From Puccinia triticina (lineage: Eukaryota; Basidiomycota; Pucciniomycetes; Pucciniales; Pucciniaceae), in contig NC_070564.1 of the NCBI RefSeq assembly GCF_026914185.1, forward strand, positions 2,604,001-2,668,000: a stretch of DNA of 64,000 nucleotides, in the 5' to 3' direction. A model generated the notes under the pieces. It made no database searches. It was not told the DNA's origin and worked only from the letters and a program-made list of their open reading frames with translations. Both the position numbers and the translations under genes were made by a program. Below are positions 22,050-33,693 of this stretch, in pieces; position 1 is the first letter of the stretch; every line of letters begins with the position of its first letter.

Positions 22050-22755
22050 GTGTGATCCCCCGGATCCTCGTTCTTTACAATCAGCTTGGGTGAACAGGAA
22101 CCGACTTGGTTGTGAAAAGGGAGGGAAGGATTGGGCAAAGACTGACTTTTTCAAGCAGCTTGAGGAGCTCATGTTGGATGTTGAGAGCTGGAACTCCCAG
22201 GTCAGGCGGGGGCTTGATACACTTCTTGACGGCTTCCAAGACGCCATTGTTGAGAATTGCGGGCGGATGAGAGGATAACAGTGAGGCAGACGTCTTGGAG
22301 TGATAATGTGGAAAGGCTGAGTACTTTCGCATGACAGATGTCACAATCGGTAGCATCATCAGTTTCTCCGTGGCTTGCCGACGCTCCTCGCTCTCTTGGT
22401 TGTGCTTCTCAACCTCATTCAGCATCCATGAACGTAGCCGGGAAACTTCCTCAGTTTCATCCTCTCCAGATCATCATTGCCCCCTTTCCGTCGACGCCGT
22501 TTGCCTATTGCTTCATCAATCTTCTGGTAGAGCTCCTTTTGTCGCTCTGGTAGGAATTATTGGGTGGTCTTCTTCTTGTACTGGAGTTTGCTCGTCTCTA
22601 GATCTAGATGCGTTTTTGGGCAGAGAATTTTCCTCGTTGTTTGGTGGTACGGAAGCCATTTAGGAGTTGAGAGGATTGATTGTTTTAGGCGAAGGATCTT
22701 CCTTGGTGTTTGGGGTATTTAGTGCAGAAGCCGTTGGGGTGGTTAGAGGATCCAT
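22045..22755 (-). pseudogene. Decayed minus-strand coding region inside a mobile element
   Basis: Going down from 22755 the minus strand opens with MDPLTTPTASALNTPNTKED, then a second ATG at 22661 (MASVPPNNEENSLPKNASRS). After frame changes it gives charged helical stretches (RQKELYQKIDEAIGKRRRRKGG and NEVEKHNQESEERRQATEK) and a final segment with LLKLLEKVSLCPILPSL. The charged coiled segments look like real protein, but at least two shifts are needed. Family not recognised; it may be a host gene piece captured by the carrier element. Confidence 0.4.
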
Positions 22756-23598
22756 GGTCTCAAGTCTCTTGATTTACAAAAACCCCCGAGGGGCACATAT
22801 TTGTTATTTTTGGGATTTAATCAATAATTTCTTACATTAGACTGAGAGCCAGAAACACCCCAAGATTTTTCTATATGGTGATGAAGACCCTATCTACCAA
22901 TTCTTCAAAGAAAAATTGGCAATGGGTATCATAACAGGCCTCTTTTTTTGAGGCTGTTACTGGTCAAGCAACATGTTATCCTTTGAGGTAAATTGTTATC
23001 AAGCAACAAAAGGACAAATTAGCCCTACCTCAGAGTCTCTGTAGAGGGAAAGATGGAGTCTGGGGTCTGGGGTTCTGTATCCTGAGTTGGTAGATTGCAG
23101 AGGGTTGAAGGAAGAGGTAAAAGTGTTGTGATCAAGGAGGTGTGCAGTGGGGATAGACAGGGTTTTGGAGGTAGTCTCATCCTTTTTCTGGGGGAATTCA
23201 CAGTGCGTGCAATGTTTGACTGAGGGCGCACACTGCGTTGCAATGTTGCGGACGGGTCACCCACAGTGCGCGAAGTAAGTCCGTAGATTATCTTTACATC
23301 ACCGTACCTTACAATGCCCCAGAACTACAGCCCAAACAGGCTTGTGGAAGCTCATAACTTGTTGCTAAGAAGCATATATCTCCAGACTCCGCTGCCCCGA
23401 CCTAGGTATGGCTATACTGGCCCACCACCAAGTCAATATCTTGGCCATGATAGAATTCAATCACTTTTTTTTAAAAATTTACCATGGAGCCATTGATTTT
23501 CAACCTTAATAGACATTATTCACATACCCCAAGTGCTTATTTCCAATCAATTCACAATCTTCATAGCCTACAAGCTTTAAGATTATAACCTTACTCCA

Positions 23599-24500
23599 TA
23601 CCCCTTATGTACCCCTGTGATAATGGCCTGTAAAACAAAAAACACCCACAGAAGCCCTCCCAACCCTCCTCTCAACCCTCCACTCAAAGATACCTTGATA
23701 TCCCCTACCCCCATGCCCGCGATACCCCCTAACCCAACAATAGCTGTGCCTGAAAGAAAACCTACTCTGACTGTAACCAACTCCAATAGTGGTGATACAA
23801 AGACATCTAAAAACCCCCACAGCCCAGAACCTGAACAGTCAAATTTGACCAAACTTCAGGAAAATCAAAACTGGCAATTGGCCTCCGACAACAGTGGGCC
23901 AGCTACGCTAACCGTAGCATTAGTGTGGCGTAGCGTAGCGGAATTCCGCTAACTTTTAGCGTAGCATTAGCAGAATTGCGCCATCTCCGCGCTAACGCTC
24001 TGTGCACAGGGTGTGCAGCTAATTTAGCTGTTAGCGTAGCGTTAGCGCAGATGAGAGCAATTGCGCTAACGCTACACCCAGACGGCGCCAAAGAGCGCGC
24101 GCTAAGCTGCGCTACAGCGCTTTTAGCGGAAAAAGGCCTGTTTCTCCGCTGAAAGCGCTGTAGCGCAGCGTAGCGTAGCGTAGCGACTGTAGCGGCGCGC
24201 TAACGATAAAAAAAATTGGTGCGCTGTTAGCGCCGCTGAAGACTAGCGCAGCGTAGCGGTGCTAACAGCGCGCCAACGCTATTCAAAATTGGCGGGCGCT
24301 TTTTGCCGCTACGCTAACGCGTAGCTCTGAAATAGCGTAGCGTAGCGGCCCACCGTTGCCTCCGAGAAGAGGCGCAGCCATCTAGAAAATGGGGTCTTCC
24401 AGTCAAGCAGCCCGCCGATGCAACTAGCATCACCTTCAACACCCCTTTGGAAGATTCTGACTGGGACTGCATGGTTGACCATTCTGAAGCCTACGGGATG
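23599..24500 (+). pseudogene. Proline-rich coding remnant interrupted by a mobile element
   Basis: From 23617 an ORF runs with Pro/Thr/Ser-rich sequence (NPPLNPPLKDTLISPTPMP) up to the element inserted at 23889. Beyond the element (from 24366) open frames continue; one contains ITFNTPLEDSDWDCMVDHSE and AYGMAHWTTKNEKIRSQNPG. Taking out the element and one copy of GCCTCCGA leaves an open frame for a while, but not the one with the acidic segment, so a further shift is present. Not recognised. Confidence 0.4.
23889..24358. mobile_element. CAACGG-terminus element B, about 470 bp, GCGTAGCGTAGCG core
   Basis: The left end is CAACAGTGGGCC and the right end is the inverse of CAACGGTGGGCC. The duplication is CCTCCGA (23882-23888 and 24359-24365), or GCCTCCGA if the last G is counted. 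The interior consists of TAGCGTAGCG/CGCTACGCTA words in both orientations. Same family as 11682-12143. Confidence 0.85.
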
Positions 24501-24699
24501 GCTCATTGGACCACCAAGAATGAAAAAATAAGGTCCCAGAATCCTGGTCAAGTGAGTAAGTTGCAGCTTATCAAAATGGAAAGATCTGAACATTCCTCCA
24601 CCACCACCTCAAAGAATATCATTTCTGCTGCACTTCAGATTCCTGTGGTATTTTTACAATGCATGGGAATTGTAAAAATCATCAGCCCCCTTGTTTTCT

Positions 24700-26100
24700 G
24701 ATGGTTGTTGAGCTGGGATAATTGCCATGGAATCTGCAGTGGCACAACCAACACTGAAACAAATGCAATACAATAAATGTATATTGTAAACGTTTCCCAT
24801 TGAAGATACTTACCTACATGTCAAAAATTTTGTTTTTAGCCATCACAGTTGCGCAAGGCATCCTACTGTACAGCCTTGCCTGAAAAAATACATTTGAGAC
24901 GCGGGCTGAATGTACAGCCCATCATTTGAGTAGTATGTCGTGTAGATGACATTTATGAGCTTTTTGGATCATGTAGATTCCAGTTCTAAGTGGGCTAAGG
25001 TTTCTGACCAGCCAAAAAAAAGTTTCATTTTTTTTGGGTCTGAAATTACGGACATTGGCCTAACTACATACTGTAAAGCCATACATATCAGCTTACATAT
25101 GCTAAACCCATATGTATGGGTGTATTGCACCTATAAGTCCATAGATATTGCACCTCTGATCAACATTCAAACACCTCCGATCAACATTGAAGGCCCTCTG
25201 AGCAACATAGGTAATAATCAAGTGTTTCTCAAGTCAACTAGTCACAAACTCACAGCAACAATCTTCAAAGAACTTAGCTAGTTCAATAACGTGGAAAAAC
25301 ATTGGTTCAGGAGGCATAGTTATCAAGCTCAAGGAGTCACAGCGTTGGTTTATGGTTGTTCTTTTTGCTTAGCTTGTTAACTCATTTACTAAACTATCTT
25401 GTTTTCTCATTTAGTTATTTTGTCATAGTCTTTGATTGTTCTTTGTTTGTCGTCGGTCGTGTTCAGTTTACTTGTATAGATTGCTTCTTTATTCCATTAG
25501 TTGTTTTCTTTTGTTTTCATCTAACATTCATTGCGATTATCACTTTACTTATTGTAAATTTGATTTGTCTTGGTTTTCTACTACTACTACTGGCCAAAAT
25601 TAAATAACAATTTTCAATAAAGAGAGACCTGGCGTAACGTCACAGGGAGTATGCAGATGGAATGAACAGTGAGTTGTAAGGAATGAATACCAGGAAAGCA
25701 ATTTTTTTTCTGTTCCTGATACCATTAGGCACGCCAATGTGCCCCCCCTCCCAAACCAAAAATCACAAAATGGGCTCAGTGCGCACCAGAACTAAGAGCA
25801 ACTCCAACTTTGGCCCATACAGCCTTGATATCCCAGCGGAATCCTCTTGGCAGCTCTTGGGCATAAGGACTGTACAAGTTCCAAAGGACATAAGAATCTC
25901 CCTTCTTGGCTGACAAGACTGTAGAGTCTTGATGGCCAAGATTATCCCTATTTGGGTTAGGTCAGCTTCTGGTCATCAAGAAGGCCTTGGGGGTGGACTC
26001 CTTTGTGGAAGAATGGGTTAAGAGGGACCATGGGCTGATGAGGTTAATAGGGACTTAACTGTAACCTGTAGATAGATCAGTGGTTCTCTTATCTAGGTAC
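24700..26100. other. Unassigned sequence, no gene seen
   Basis: AT-rich sequence with short ORFs only. A half-terminus like that of the 17263-17727 element occurs at 24848-24877 (acagttgcgcaaggcatcctactgtaca). T-rich stretch at 25350-25600. Confidence 0.3.
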
Positions 26101-26455
26101 AGGTACATCAGAATCTCAAAACTGATCCTCGACACCAGCAAGATGTACCTGGCATCCTGATTTTTTCATCCCTGAGATGTGCTGGACCAGACTCTTCCGG
26201 CAAACGGAATGAATAAGAACAGGATTCCAATGCACCACTGTGGCGCTTGACAATAAAACAAGACACATGATGGTGTCGAACTGGAGAAGGGCCGATAAAT
26301 GCTTCACAAAGGAGTGTTTTCTGCAGCGAGACACATGGTAACAAGTCGAGAGGGACGAACGCAGGATCGGAGAGGAGATAGAAGAAGCTTTCGGAGAGAA
26401 AGATGAGATGGAACAATCGGCCTGATATATGTTAATAAGAGGGGGTTTCTTCGAC

Positions 26456-27573
26456 TCAGAACAAGATGGTGAAAACAGTGGCTGTGGCGAGAATGGCCAG
26501 GGAGGTGAAGAGGGGGATGTCCATGGAGGTAGCGGAGTTGGGGGCTCCGCCACTAGCGGGGTTCTTGGATCCGTCGCCAGGAAGGTTGGAGGATGATGGC
26601 CCGGTGGAAGTGGCGATGGTGTCGGGGATCTTTCCGTCGGCAAAGGAAGCTCCGCACATGGCGGTTGCTCCCGACGTCAGGTTTCCAGTGCCGCCGGAGC
26701 CAGCCATCGATTTGCCGTTCATGGGCATCGAGGCCATCGTCGAGTTCATAGCCATCCCGGGCATGGATGAGGTCGGCGTGAGGACAGTGACGAGTGCATG
26801 TCCACAGTCGTTACATACGCTTTCCTATGGTGGTGGGTTATTTTTGGCAAGGATAGGTTAGCAACAGGCGAGCTCATGACAAAATTCTCCATTCCTGCTG
26901 CCCACTGACCTTGGGCATTTTGGAAAGAACTGGGGTTAAGCTGTTGACGCCTTCGGTTAAGAAGCCGCTGACTTCGGTCAAGGTGAGTGGACGACCGGCG
27001 GCTTTCTCGGCATTGGCCAAGAGGTCGGAAGCACATCGAGTGTGATTGGACTTGTATCCCAAGCACAACGCATTGCTGCCGATATGGGAAAAGCATGAGT
27101 CAAAAGGGGAGACAGCTGGGTGAAAGATTGTGGATAAATGTATGCTTACCGAACAGTTTCGTAGTTGTTGACTAGCGTGGTCATTTCAAGAGCAGCGGCC
27201 ACTCCCTTTTTGGCATCAGCTTCACAGCCACCTTTGACGCTGGTCGCGGCGGTAGTAATGGTGGAAGTTGAGCAGGGAGGCATGCCACAAACGCTATCGA
27301 CCCATGCCTGGGACGAAGAATCAGGCAGCAATTAGTGAATAGCCACTTTCAAGGCGAGAGAGCAGGTCTGCTTACATTCCACGGGGTGAGAAGGGAGCCT
27401 TGGGCGCCCAGGATGTTGACAAGGCCCATGAGGTTGCTGCAAGACGAGAATTCGCTGGTCATCAGGCCGCCGGCGGCGGCTTGGCACTGGGGAGACAGGT
27501 TGCCAATCAGCGCTTTCATGTCCATTTGGGCCGAGGCGGCGGCAACCCAAGCAAGCAGGATGAATTGACGCAT
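26456..27573 (-). CDS. Secreted cysteine-rich protein, probably GPI-anchored (paralogue 1, 296 aa, 4 exons)
   Basis: Exons in transcript order are 27573-27376, 27307-27150, 27075-26910 and 26824-26456. Introns are 68, 74 and 85 bp, with GTAAGC or GTCAGT donors and CAG or TAG acceptors, and the frame closes exactly. The start gives a typical signal peptide (MRQFILLAWVAAASAQ). The mature part has ten cysteines, including SPQC, VCGMPPC, GGC and VCNDCGHALVT. A Met/Ser/Gly-rich linker and CGASFADGKIP follow. The C-terminus is a Ser/Asn-rich stretch plus a hydrophobic tail (LAILATATVFTILF), as in GPI-anchored surface proteins. A TATAAAT word lies on the minus strand at 27795-27801. The paralogue at 38778-39796 shares exon 2 and exon 3 lengths, intron phases and all ten cysteines. 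Function unknown; cell-surface or apoplastic role inferred. Confidence 0.88.
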
Positions 27574-28750
27574 GGTGTAGTCGCGAGTCCGTTACCGTTC
27601 AGCTGGAAAGAAAAAACAAGACAAAAAGTTGGGAGAGGGCGGTTGGAATATTGTGCAGGCGTGGGCGGGAAGATGAGGAAGACAAATCTGGACGGGGATG
27701 AAGCTTTTTCAAGTAAGAACGGTGGCGCAGATGTTTTTCCATCTCGTTCACGTCAAACAGTACTTGGACAGCGCGTGTGTACATAAAAATATGGATTTAT
27801 AGGAAGCGCAGTTGAGTGGCCCTCAGCCGTCATACATCGTTATGTCAATACATCTTGTTGCCACAGATGTTGAACTTGCACGTCCGAGTCTGGTCGAGTC
27901 TCGACCAAAGCAGCACCGAATCGATGTTTTCGGCGCTCGCAGTCATACAGCTGTCACATGTGTTATTGATACCCTGTGTTAACTGTAATGGTGCTGTTTT
28001 AAAGTTGGCCGAGTAGTTTTATCCACGCAAAGCCATAAACCTTCTTTCCAGGGAAGGTTCCATCCCGAGAACACCATCGCTGCGGCCAAATACAGGCCTT
28101 ATAAATATGACTGGCTGTACCACAGGCTGAAAGCCTCTTTGTGCTGCACACTGTGAATATTCAATACTGGACTACACAAGAGAAATGAGATCGCCCAGAG
28201 TTCTTGGCTGATTCAAACAGAAAAGGGCATGGGTCATTGGTGTTGAGGTTTTGTGTTCTTTTTCCTCTTTTTCTTTCTGTTTTCAGTGTGCTTCCAACCT
28301 ATCACTTGTCTTTCATCTTTCTGTGACATGTTGCATGTAGGCATCTACATAGCTCAACGGGCGTGCATGGAAGGTCCTTCTTCTCATCCTTCCACGCACG
28401 TACACCACGGGTGCAGTCTGACGTCCATCCGACGTCGCAATTTGCGTCAGCGCCCACCTTTCCAACGCCGCGCTAAGCCGACGTGGAATTCACATTGGGA
28501 GGCAAACCGTCGCGTCGGCATGATCCCGGCGTCTGAAGGGGTACATAGTCGCATCAAACCAACTGTTGAAGTGAGCAGTCGGTTTGATGCCAACATCAAG
28601 TGTGATGTGTACCCAACCTTTTGGGCGGGTGGGTTGAACTGACCCCGACGGCAGCAATGGGAGCAAATCCCATCCTCATCAAGCAAAAAGGACAACCACC
28701 CACAGTCGTCGAACTCCCTACCTGAAGCATGGGATGGTCACTTCACATCA
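27574..28750. other. Intergenic sequence upstream of the secreted-protein gene
   Basis: No gene is supported. Around 28370-28640 there are imperfect inverted pairs (gtgcatggaagg/ccttccacgcac and gcatcaaaccaact/agtcggtttgatgc), suggesting a decayed inverted-repeat element similar in style to 36990-37260. Confidence 0.35.
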
Positions 28751-28971
28751 TGAGCCGCTCGGATACCACTGCACCAATGACACTTTAGGGTGTAAGCCTG
28801 TACAATCCTATACTATCGCACTCCAACCCCTTACCAAGCAAAACCTTCCTGAAATTTGTGGTAAAGTTAAACCAGCTGGTTTATTTTTTATTTTTATTTT
28901 TTCTTTCTGTGTATGATCTGCCGATACTCTTCCAGATCATTTTGGTATAGGTCAAGGGTCACTTTTTTGAG

Positions 28972-30126
28972 GTGGATGGAAACAATGTCAATCTCAAGAC
29001 TATTATTTCGCGTGTTCATGGTCTAACGGTCTTTGTCCGAGCTACTCCTCAACGCCGTCAGCAATTTCAAGGGATCATGACCTCAGTTGATACTCAACAC
29101 TTGGATCAATCAAAGTTCAAGCATCTTTCATCCTCCAAATTACAGACTGAAACCACAAAAAAAAACGCCAAGGTACAAACGGAAAGCAGCTCCAAAACCC
29201 TTATCCTCGATGTAAAGACACGCTGGAACTCAACCTATCTCATGCTCGATCGTGCTCTTGAACTTAAAGATGTCTGCAACATGTACTGTCAACGACCTGA
29301 AGCAGCTAAATTTTTGCTCACCTCGCTTGAGTGGGAGAAAGTCTCCCAATTGATACAATTCTTGAAACCACTCAATGAAGCAACCGAGTTTCTTTGCTCC
29401 GTACAATACCCAACCCTCAACATTTCCATTCCAGTCTACATATCCTTGATGAAGCAAATCACCCTCGCACAATCGGCCTACAACTCTAACCAGCTCTTGC
29501 CATCTGCAGACCAGATGATTGCAAAACTCAAGAAATATCTACGACTCGCTTTGAATAAAACAGCCCCATTATGTGCGATGATACTTGATCCGCGCATCAA
29601 AATGGTGTACATCAAAAAAAACTTGGATTTCATTCGAGAAGAGATTGCTTTTGATTTCAATCCCGCCGTTGTTCTCAGCAATTTCAAAATTGAGGCCCGT
29701 CGTTTTGATCGTAGTCCTGCAAGATGTGGTGTAACACAACCCCAAAAAAACCAGAGCTCCATTCTATCCAATATCTTTGGTTTGGAACAATCATCAAACG
29801 GCTTGGATGCAGAAATCCAGAACTACTTCCGCGCAACTAACGAGTCTGGCAACACAAAAGTTCTTGAATATTGGAGGAGCAACCAATCCATTTATCCATC
29901 ACTTTTGGCGATGGCAAGATGTTATCTTGCCATCCCTGCCACCAGCGCTCCCTCTGAACGAGTTTTTTCCAGATCCAAATCTATACTCGGTCCTCAACAA
30001 AGCAGTCTCAGCCCAACATCGGTTGAGCACCTCCTCTGCCTGAAGGACTGGTATTGCTCAATCGGAACTTTAGACCCAACCCCTTATGATGAAACTGAAG
30101 ACCTCGATGACTCCCCAAATACATAA
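28972..30126 (+). pseudogene. hAT transposase, C-terminal two-thirds, 5' truncated
   Basis: The frame gives 384 codons without a stop. VKTRWNSTYLMLDRALEL is the conserved hAT core segment, and the C-terminus has the hAT dimerisation domain (YWRSNQSIYPSLLAMARCYL, IPATSAPSERVFSRS, LSPTSVEHLLCLKDW). The BED zinc finger and the first catalytic Asp residues are absent, and the ATG at 28972 is therefore internal. A short T-rich intron may lie at 28860-28970. The element's 3' end is near 30345. No left terminus was found, so the copy cannot be autonomous. Confidence 0.88.
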
Positions 30127-30345
30127 CGAGTCAGCACCTCCTCAATTTTTCTTTGATCCAATTATTGTTCTTTCTGTCCACTTGTAATGCAAAGTCGGTC
30201 TCCGACCTATTCTGAGACTCCTCCCGAGTCATTTACCCAAGATATTGGCTCGGGTAAAACCCCCCCCAAAAAAATCCTGTGCTCCGGCCAACCGGGTCGG
30301 ATAGTCGGGTATACCCGACTGGCCTCGGGTCGGGGCCCAGCCCTA
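30127..30345 (+). mobile_element. 3' terminal region of the hAT element
   Basis: Inverse of the end reads TAGGGCTGGGCCCCGACCCG, a hAT-style terminus. Sub-terminal GGGTCGG/CCGACC and CGGGTA words repeat in the last 60 bases. TGTCTGAG follows at 30346-30353 as the candidate 8-bp target; its partner was not found upstream. Confidence 0.6.
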
Positions 30346-30406
30346 TGTCTGAGGGCCTTGTCAGACAGGTCGGCTTGTCTACTCAGACCGCCGACTGTCT
30401 GACAAC

Positions 30407-30927
30407 TGTTGGAATCTGAAGGTCTCAATGTGCTATTCTACGGTCCTACGGTTCGCAACCCGCGCGGTGCGGCAACGGCGCAACTTTGACTTATGACGTC
30501 AAGAACTCCGAGTGGCGATACTGCATTTCTGGAGCAGTTGACCGTCCTCTTCCGAGGCTGTTGACCGCCACTATTTTCCCTTTCCTCATCTCGACTCCCA
30601 CTTCATTCGCGGCTCATCAAATCGTCAATCATATCATCGTACGCCGCGGTTCACTTGTCGAGGTCACTCGGTCTAGGCTGGCTATCCTTAGGTTCTTATA
30701 TTTTCATTTTTATTCCTGTTGACTGTTGTGGTATTGTTTAATCTGATTACCTTTTTATCCAATTAGCCTCAAAGTCCTAGTTTTTGTTATTTCTGATTTC
30801 TCTCATAAGCTCTCATCCACAACCTTGTTCCTGTTTTATTTAGGTAAAAACTATCTCACTTTCTCAAATTGTATTTTCTTTATTTTATTGTCTTACTGAA
30901 ACTATTTTATTTAGCCCAAATTTGTCA
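30407..30927 (+). repeat. 5' LTR of the Ty1/copia element (521 bp)
   Basis: It starts TGTTGGAATCTGAAGG and ends AAATTTGTCA. The same length and ends are found at 36461-36981. ACAAC precedes it (30402-30406). CATTATCAG..GGTGCTC directly after the LTR is a candidate primer-binding site of the initiator-Met type seen in copia elements, but the match is imperfect. The two LTRs differ at nine positions by my alignment. Confidence 0.95.
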
Positions 30928-31829
30928 CATTATCAGTACGGTGCTCTAAAAGAACAGGAACAAACCACAGAATGTCGGACGTAGATGTCAAGGAAAAATC
31001 CAGTTGATTGTCGATCGGGAAACTTGACAATCTCAACTATCCGACGTGGTCAGTAAGGATGAGAACTTACCTCAAGAGCAAGGATCTCTGGGAAGTTGTT
31101 ACTGGAGAAGGTGTCAGTGCTCCGAGTAAGAAAAAGGTCAAATCAGTCGCAAACATCTTAATCAGTCATCTTAGCGAGGTTGCGTTACAAGCTGTTGTTA
31201 TGATCGAGAATGAGGAAAAACCGGAGGAAATCTGAAACGCGATCATCGACCGATACGCCTCATCGTCGATTAACAACAAAGCAAGAATTTGGCTTAAATT
31301 CATGCGCTATGAATATGGTGGTGACCTGAAGAATTACCTTGTAGATTGTCAAAAAATGATTAGGGAGTTCGCGATTGTCCAACTCGGTATTCCAGACGAT
31401 ATAATTTCCATTTTGGTCCTTGCTAAATTATCCAGAGATTATTGGAACGTGGTCGACAATATCATCCTAAACGAGTCGGTCATCTTCTTCCCGAGTCGTA
31501 CTCTCCAAAAATTGCAAGAGCTCGTATACATGAAAGAAACTCGAGCTGTCGTTTCCACCTCCAAATCCGAAGCGAATATCAAGACGGAGAAGGATACAGT
31601 CTCTGCCTTTAAGTCTGAAGCATCCGATAAGAACAAGCGACCGAAACCTGGTCATCCCTGTTCCAAGGGAAAGCACAATCCCTTGGCCTACCATCCAGCC
31701 TGGCGCTGTTTCAACTTAAGCGCTGCAGAACGAGATGCTTTACGACCGGCTGATCCAGAGGCTCATTTGGTATCGGCCGAAGTCTCGGACAATCCATCTT
31801 ACGACAAAATCTCCAATGAGGATGACTTC

Positions 31830-32655
31830 TGTCAGCCTTAGAGTCAACACAGCTGACCTAAAAGCTGCCTTTTCTACCTTTTTACATATGAATTACTTCA
31901 TATCTTTTTCATCTTAAGAGATAACCTTGTTTTGACTTCATATTTTGTTTTCCCATGCAATTTTAACCCTAGTTACAACTTATCACTTCTTTGTAACTCT
32001 ACTCCTTCCCTGAGTTCTTGAGTTATGGCGCGCATGCGCAGTAGTGACGTGGCAGCGCTACCAGGCGCGCCAACCACTTGTACATATGTAATTATGTAAG
32101 CAAACTCTGAAAATTTTCGAAGTCAGGATCCCCCACAGCCTGAGGAGGATCTACAGACTTCAGCACACCAGAACCATACCCCAGAGACACCCAGGATCAC
32201 TAACCAGAGGCCACTTCACTCCCAGTATCACTACAGGATATTGACAGTAAGTACCCTCTTCTGCTGACCTTGTTTATCTCAGAGGAAGCTCTGTTGCTCT
32301 TGACTGCTCTCTCCCTTGCTTCTGTTTCTCTCTTCTGCTTCTCAAGATCTATAGGTTATCTCTTCTTAAGACCTTTAAAACCAGAGCAGAGTAGTCAACC
32401 TACTTCTGAATCCCACCACCGTTTCCTTGGTGTGAGTGGAGACTGTTGCATCTCTAGCACAGTTGGCAGCCTACTTTTCTAGGTAGAGCTTGGCCCATAT
32501 CAAATTATAAATCAAAAGATCAAGTTTCTCTCTTCTCAGTTTCTCTCTTCTATTTCTCTTCCTCCCACTGCTTGTATTTCTTTATACCTAGAAATTCAAC
32601 CAGTGTCCCCCATTTTCCTTGTGTCCTGTAGTCACCTTAGAGACTCAGGCTCACA
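31830..32655 (+). mobile_element. Solo LTR (826 bp) of a TGTCAGCC-type Ty3 element inside the copia Gag
   Basis: It starts TGTCAGCCTTAGAG and ends GGCTCACA, flanked by ACTTC at 31825-31829 and 32656-32660. It shares its sequence, diverged, with the inverted solo LTR at 55188-56156 (same ends and TATTGACAGTAAGTA block near 32233). An LTR-LTR recombination must have removed the internal part. Confidence 0.93.
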
Positions 32656-33693
32656 ACTTCGATATTGTGGAAGCAGCGGCTTTTGTTATTAGCTCTTCGA
32701 GCAGTGGAACTTCAGCTGTTCTCGACTCAGGCGCTTCTCATCACATGTTCAACGATTTAATGATCTTCACTAAAGTCAAGGATGTCAATATAAAAATCTA
32801 TACCGGTAGTCAAGATCAACGTGTAACTGCGACTGCCGTTGGTAAAATTGTCATCCTAGACAACTCCGGAGCTCGTGTTGAACTCAACAATGTTCTTTAT
32901 GCTCCTAGCCTTCATAGACCTCTTATCTCTATGAATCGCTTATTTAGTATGATTACTTCCCTTTCAAAAGACTCCAATAGCTTTAAGATCAACTTTGACA
33001 ACAAATTTAAATTATCCGGCAAAGTTACCAACCATATATTAGAGCTATCGAATTCCTTTGAAATTAAATCTTCTATTTCTTCGTACCACTCGGCTCCCAA
33101 GTCTATTGACTGGCATGCGAGACTTGGTCATCCGAGTTTCCCCTATCTTAAGCGGATCGTACCCACCTGTGAAGAGTTCGACTGCAAGACGTGTAAGATG
33201 TGTAAAGGAGTGAAGAAGCCTTTCTCTGGTAACTTCACTCCAACGTCTGAAGTTTTAGAAGCAGTTCCTCTAGATCTGGTGGGACCCTTCCAGACACGAT
33301 CAGCTGGCGGAGCCCAGTACTTCTTATTGATTGTTGATCAACATTTGGGTTTCAAGTGTGTAAAACTCCTGAAGCACAAATCTGAAACTCTGAATAAATT
33401 CGAAGAGTTTGTTCTGTGGGCTGAAAATCAGACGAACCATACAATTAAACATCTGATCTCTGACAACGGTGGTGAATTCAAGAACATCTTCTTCGAAGAT
33501 TTCTGCCGAAATCGTGGTATTGCTCAACAGTTTGCCCCTGCCTACACCTGAAAATAATGGCGTGGCTGAACGGTCAAACAGAGCAATACTTGACAAGGCA
33601 CGCTGCCTCTTTGCTCAAGCAAAGCTTTCGCCGCGCTCTTGGGCCGAAGCCATAGTTACAGCCACGGATCTTTGTAACTTGCTGCCTTCAAGC

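Larger units (their letters stand above)
21302..23283. mobile_element. 2.0-kb relative of the CGGACTTACTTCGCGC element, with captured sequence
   Basis: The left end AAGACTTACTTTGTGCACTG and the right end (inverse of ACGGACTTACTTCGCGCACTG) match the 1859-3276 element. Flanking octamers TAAATTAA (21294-21301) and TAGATTAT (23284-23291) agree in 6 of 8 positions, consistent with an aged 8-bp duplication. Sub-terminal arms (tgatgaattggtagatagggtcttca and its inverse near 22880-22910) also pair. Inside are tandem repeats and a decayed minus-strand coding region. Confidence 0.7.

Noticed and set aside
32262..32482. 70-aa ORF inside the solo LTR
   Set aside because: LTR sequence without coding signals; the frame is not kept in the related LTR at 55188.
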